Below are positions 32,673 to 35,609 of a stretch of DNA of 35,609 nucleotides, piece by piece. Positions within the stretch are counted from its first letter, which is position 1; each line of letters begins with the position of its first letter. This DNA comes from Methanobacteriota archaeon (GTDB taxonomy: Archaea; Thermoplasmatota; Thermoplasmata; Methanomassiliicoccales; Methanomassiliicoccaceae), in the NCBI GenBank assembly GCA_012518185.1, contig JAAYTA010000086.1, positions 1 to 35,609 on the forward strand, read 5' to 3'. A program made the translations under genes and the position numbers. A model generated the notes under the pieces. It was not told the origin of the DNA and searched no databases. It saw only the letters and a program-made list of their open reading frames with translations.

Positions 32673-32690
32673 CCCGGAGACCCGGGAGGA
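32673..32690 (+). promoter_or_regulatory. Hairpin overlapping a Shine-Dalgarno site
   Basis: CCCGG (32673-32677) pairs with CCGGG (32682-32686) around the 4-nt loop AGAC. The 3' arm provides the first bases of the GGAGGA ribosome-binding site (32685-32690), 6 nt before ATG 32697. The stem could hide the site and control translation of the secreted protein. The site also makes 32697 the start rather than TTG 32670. Confidence 0.5.
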
Positions 32691-32696
32691 ATTAAA

Positions 32697-33029
32697 ATGC
32701 AAGTGGGTAAGATACTTATGATAGGTGCAGTCGGTCTTGCTGCCACCCTTCTCTTTGCGGGAGTAGTTATGGCCACAGGACCTAACGGCTTTGGCGATAA
32801 TCTCGCATCGAGCGATCGCCATCAGTTGTTTGGCGATAACTCTGATACTGGTGTTTGCCAGGAGCATGCAGGCGCGTGTAATGGCAATCATAACACTCAA
32901 TCCTGCAACCAGTGCTATCAGCAGTGTGATGATCACAATTCACATGGACAACGCAATTGTGCCCAACATGGAGCATCCTGTGAGGGAGATCATCTCCGAC
33001 TTAGAGATGGATCATGCCACTCTAGGTAA
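32697..33029 (+). CDS. Small exported Cys/His-rich protein
   Basis: A 110-aa protein of no family I know. Residues 5-26 form a signal peptide or single anchor (K5, then a hydrophobic run to VVMA, with probable cleavage near TGPN). The mature part is short, very polar and rich in metal-type ligands: eight Cys (54, 61, 70, 73, 77, 88, 95, 107) and eight His (42, 57, 65, 80, 83, 91, 99, 108), plus two F-G-D-N motifs (32-35, 45-48). It has no Lys after residue 5. An extracellular metal-binding or disulfide-bonded role is plausible inference. A strong SD with an overlapping hairpin precedes it, and a hairpin/T-run terminator follows. Confidence 0.8.
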   Translation: MQVGKILMIGAVGLAATLLFAGVVMATGPNGFGDNLASSDRHQLFGDNSDTGVCQEHAGACNGNHNTQSCNQCYQQCDDHNSHGQRNCAQHGASCEGDHLRLRDGSCHSR

Positions 33030-33038
33030 AATCTTTCT

Positions 33039-33062
33039 GGGCCTTGGGCCCCTCCTTTTCTT
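33039..33062 (+). terminator. Hairpin and T-run terminator
   Basis: GGGCC (33039-33043) pairs with GGCCC (33047-33051) around TTG, followed by CTCCTTTTCTT. It lies 9 bp after the stop of the secreted-protein gene and runs into the end of the convergent glycosyltransferase gene. Confidence 0.6.
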
Positions 33063-34230
33063 ATTCTACTATTTCTCTGTATGATAGATCCCATCTACGT
33101 GCTATGATATCCCAGTCGAAATGATCTACGGCCCGGTTGCGGGCCGCATGCTCCATGGATCGGCGAAGATTTGTATCGGAAATTATCCTTATGAGTTCGG
33201 ATCCCAGAGCCTCATGATCTCTTGAAGGCACTAGGACTCCGCAGTCATTGGAAATCATCTCAGGAATGCCGCCCACGTCTGATGCAACTACTGCTCTGCC
33301 ACAGCTCATTGCCTCCAGCAAGACTATCCCTGCTGGCTCATAATATGATGCCAGAGTGAAGACGTCACACATGTTGTAGTACCTTGGCAATTCCTCTTCT
33401 GGAATACCAGTGACGAATCTTATTGAGTCCTCTAGACCATTCTTTCGAGCCAACTCTATCAAATCATCTTTCATGGGTCCCCGGCCTATTATTACCAGCT
33501 GAGCATCCTTTATCGCATCACGAACGAGCCTCATTGCGTTGATGAGGGTGGGAAATCCTTTCTGCTCCACTAGGCGTCCATTTGACAATATGATCGGTCC
33601 AGGGCCAAGACCCAGAGTCTCACGTAACTCCGACGCATCAAGGCCCGGCCTGTACAATGAGATGTCGACTCCGTTGTATATCACTTCAGCTTTATCCTGA
33701 TGGTCTATTGGTATAGTATCATCGAGTGTTGCTTGGCTCACACAGCTAATGTGGTCGCATAGCTCGAATACCTTGCGGCCAACGATGTCATCAAACAATC
33801 CTCCCCAGCGGTCAACCTGCTCAGAAATCCCTCTGGGTCTTGCATTATGTATTGTTAAGGAGAGCTCTCCTCTCTGCCTTGCCTCATGATATATTGAGAG
33901 CGGATACCAGAAACGATTGTGCACATGATATACATCAGCACCGGCACATCTGCCCATGATCTCACGGCGTATGAGTGGAGATAGCGTGAACGGCGGAGGG
34001 AGGAACCCTGGAAGACGTTCCAGATAGAGCGAGGGAGATCTAATGACTTGCATGCCGTCGATATACTCGACTTCGCTGCCGTTCGCCTGAGGGATCATAG
34101 AGGTTAGCACTTGGACTTCGTGACCATGATTGCGCACAAGGCGTGCTCCGACTTCCTTCACCACTTTTTCCGTTCCTCCCATATATGGGAAAAACAGTGG
34201 ATCGAGCATGCAGATCTTCAGAACTACCAC
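33061..34230 (-). CDS. Glycosyltransferase family 4 protein
   Basis: A 389-aa GT-B fold retaining glycosyltransferase. The N-terminal acceptor domain begins MLDPLFFPYMGGTEKVVKEVGARL, with the glycine-rich GGTEK loop. The C-terminal donor domain has LSNGRLVEQKGFPTLINA and the GT4 EX7E motif EPAGIVLLEAMSCG near residue 298, followed by VVASDVGGIPE. It probably adds sugars to lipids, S-layer glycans or other envelope acceptors; the exact substrate is unknown. The start is GTG at 34230. It lies 80 bp behind thrS on the same strand; functional connection is not evident. Confidence 0.9.
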   Translation of the reverse strand: MVVLKICMLDPLFFPYMGGTEKVVKEVGARLVRNHGHEVQVLTSMIPQANGSEVEYIDGMQVIRSPSLYLERLPGFLPPPFTLSPLIRREIMGRCAGADVYHVHNRFWYPLSIYHEARQRGELSLTIHNARPRGISEQVDRWGGLFDDIVGRKVFELCDHISCVSQATLDDTIPIDHQDKAEVIYNGVDISLYRPGLDASELRETLGLGPGPIILSNGRLVEQKGFPTLINAMRLVRDAIKDAQLVIIGRGPMKDDLIELARKNGLEDSIRFVTGIPEEELPRYYNMCDVFTLASYYEPAGIVLLEAMSCGRAVVASDVGGIPEMISNDCGVLVPSRDHEALGSELIRIISDTNLRRSMEHAARNRAVDHFDWDIIARRWDLSYREIVE

Positions 34231-34309
34231 CTAATCTAAACATCGTCCATGCTGTATTAAAGTACAGGCGCCGCTGCTCAGGGCGGGCCAGTGATGAGCA
34301 CCACTCTTT

Positions 34310-35609
34310 TCATACTGCTCCGCCAAGACTATCGAGGTCACACTCCTTAGTCAGCTGGTCAATGAACTCCTCAAATTTTACACCGTAGCGAGGCGATCTT
34401 TCTCCGTGGCGTCTTACTGCTACAGTATTACTCTTCTCTTCCTTATCTCCAATGACTAAGATGTATGGAATTTTCTGCAGCTCGGCGTCACGAACTTTAC
34501 CCTCAACTGTACCATGAGTCAAGTCGAGTTCCACGCGATATCCGAGATCGAATAAGCGATCATGAATTCTAGTAGCAGCCTCAGCATTATCGGGACGGAA
34601 TGATATTACTCGCACCTGTACAGGCGCTAACCATGTGGGCAAATTCCCATTAAGATGTTCTAATAATATGCCCATGAATCGCTCTAATGATCCATAGACC
34701 GTACGATGTATCATTATGGGCATATGCTCTTTTCCGTCTTCTCCTACATACTTTATCTGGAATCTTTCCGGCATCTGGAAATCAAGCTGGATAGTGGCCG
34801 TCTGCCATTCTCTTCCAAGTGAATCACATATTTTAAAATCTATCTTTGGACCGTAAAATGCTCCATCGCCTTCGTTAATTTCGAAATCAGTTCCGCGATC
34901 AGTTAAAACTTTCTTTAGAGCTTTTTCAGCCCTTTCCCATAGTGCTGGATCGCCCATTGCTTTCTCTGGCCTGGTAGATAATTCCATACGGTATTTAAAG
35001 TCAAATATCTTGTAGAATCGATCAACCAAATCGATAACGTTAGCTATTTCTTCTTCCATCTGCTCCTCAGTGCAGTAAATATGCGCATCATCTTGTGTGA
35101 ATTGAATTACTCTGAATAATCCAGAAAGTACGCCCGATAGTTCTACTCGATGAACTTCTCCAAACTCTAACATGCGCAGAGGAAGTTCGCGATAACTCCT
35201 CTCACGACTACTGAACACTAAAATTCCACCGGGGCAATTCATAGGCTTGACTGCGAATTGTCGATCATCATATTTGGTTAGGAAAATATTATCTTTATAA
35301 TGTGCCCAGTGACCTGAGACTTTCCATAATACATCACTCATAACTTGCGGTGTCTTGATCTCCTGATAGCCGGCCTGCCAATGTTCTTTTCTTGCAAGTT
35401 CCATGAGCATATTTCTGATCATCAGTCCCTTAGGATGCCAGAACACCATGCCTGGAGCTACATCGTAGAAAGAAAATAGATCTAATCGCTGTCCAATGAT
35501 TCTATGATCATTATCCTTGAGCTTTTCCTTACTTAATCGAGACTTACTTATTTTTCTTAACAATGCTGTGGGATCGACATCCTCAGAATCGACATCATCT
35601 CCTTCTACA
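34310..35609 (-). CDS. thrS: Threonyl-tRNA synthetase, C-terminal part (cut by window edge)
   Basis: At least 432 residues of class II ThrRS. The frame is open to the right edge of the window, so the N-terminal (TGS/editing) region lies outside. An acidic stretch (residues VEGDDVDSEDVD at the edge) leads into RIIGQRLDLFSFYDVAPGMVFWHPKG. The catalytic core has motif 1, the zinc Cys in FAVKPMNCPGG, motif 2 region VLSGLFRVIQFTQDDAHIYCT, DFQMPERF and motif 3 region MIHRTVYGSLERFMGILLEH. The anticodon-binding domain (from about PVQVRVISFRPDNAEAA) ends the protein. Confidence 0.95.
   Translation of the reverse strand, partial: VEGDDVDSEDVDPTALLRKISKSRLSKEKLKDNDHRIIGQRLDLFSFYDVAPGMVFWHPKGLMIRNMLMELARKEHWQAGYQEIKTPQVMSDVLWKVSGHWAHYKDNIFLTKYDDRQFAVKPMNCPGGILVFSSRERSYRELPLRMLEFGEVHRVELSGVLSGLFRVIQFTQDDAHIYCTEEQMEEEIANVIDLVDRFYKIFDFKYRMELSTRPEKAMGDPALWERAEKALKKVLTDRGTDFEINEGDGAFYGPKIDFKICDSLGREWQTATIQLDFQMPERFQIKYVGEDGKEHMPIMIHRTVYGSLERFMGILLEHLNGNLPTWLAPVQVRVISFRPDNAEAATRIHDRLFDLGYRVELDLTHGTVEGKVRDAELQKIPYILVIGDKEEKSNTVAVRRHGERSPRYGVKFEEFIDQLTKECDLDSLGGAV

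Overview
The window reads as archaeal DNA, most likely from the Thermoplasmatota and plausibly a methanogen of the Methanomassiliicoccales type. The evidence is archaeal: a 23S rRNA 3' end, ribosomal protein L10e, the archaeal RNase P protein Rnp4/Rpp21, diphthamide synthase Dph2, a preQ0/archaeosine gene set, mevalonate kinase, tetraether lipid synthase with geranylgeranyl reductase, AT-rich box A promoters and a bulge-helix-bulge tRNA intron. One gene belongs to the methanogenesis-marker-4/MtxX family, which is largely restricted to methanogens. No core methanogenesis gene is present, so the order-level placement is inference. No insertion sequence, CRISPR array or integrase was seen.

Layout. 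1-~395: 3' end of 23S rRNA. 691-2856: a + strand operon (MBL-fold hydrolase, YrdC-type protein, methionine aminopeptidase), then a GC-rich structured RNA candidate at 2881-2953. 3044-8383: an accessory-looking region with a DUF3784-like/PH-like membrane protein, an orphan McrB-N (DUF3578)-like protein, a tRNA-Leu(CAA) with a 22-nt D-loop intron, an overlapping HNH nuclease/NTP-PPase pair, two tandem MetV-like cysteine proteins and a HELCH metalloprotease-like protein. 8544-12374: alpha/beta hydrolase, aminotransferase, acidic unknown protein and MFS transporter. 12425-13266: two small hypothetical genes, one faintly GIY-YIG-like.

13467-18439 is a membrane-lipid locus. Mevalonate kinase feeds isoprenoid synthesis. 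The convergent tes-fdx-ggr operon joins and saturates the isoprenoid chains, with the 2[4Fe-4S] ferredoxin as probable electron donor. A TrmB-type regulator is divergent from tes across a 68-bp gap holding a perfect 7-7-7 inverted repeat. Between mevalonate kinase and ggr lies a second structured RNA candidate (14524-14632).

18487-21285 (minus) holds translation genes (serS, yhbY, rnp4) plus an unknown protein and an AhpD-like protein. 21628-25860 (plus) holds L10e, Dph2, MtxX and queD-queC-queE, which make preQ0 for tRNA archaeosine. A 14-TM type MFS exporter converges on queE. 27500-31946 is a compact leuA-leuC-leuD-leuB operon with a short Leu-containing upstream reading frame in its leader. 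32011-33029 encodes a membrane-anchored winged-helix protein and a small exported protein with eight Cys and eight His. 33061-35609 (minus) encodes a GT4 glycosyltransferase and a threonyl-tRNA synthetase cut by the window edge.

Best candidates for something undescribed: the D-loop intron, the two structured RNAs, the TrmB/tes control region, the tRNA-adjacent HNH/NTP-PPase cassette, the MetV-like tandem and the Cys/His-rich secreted protein.
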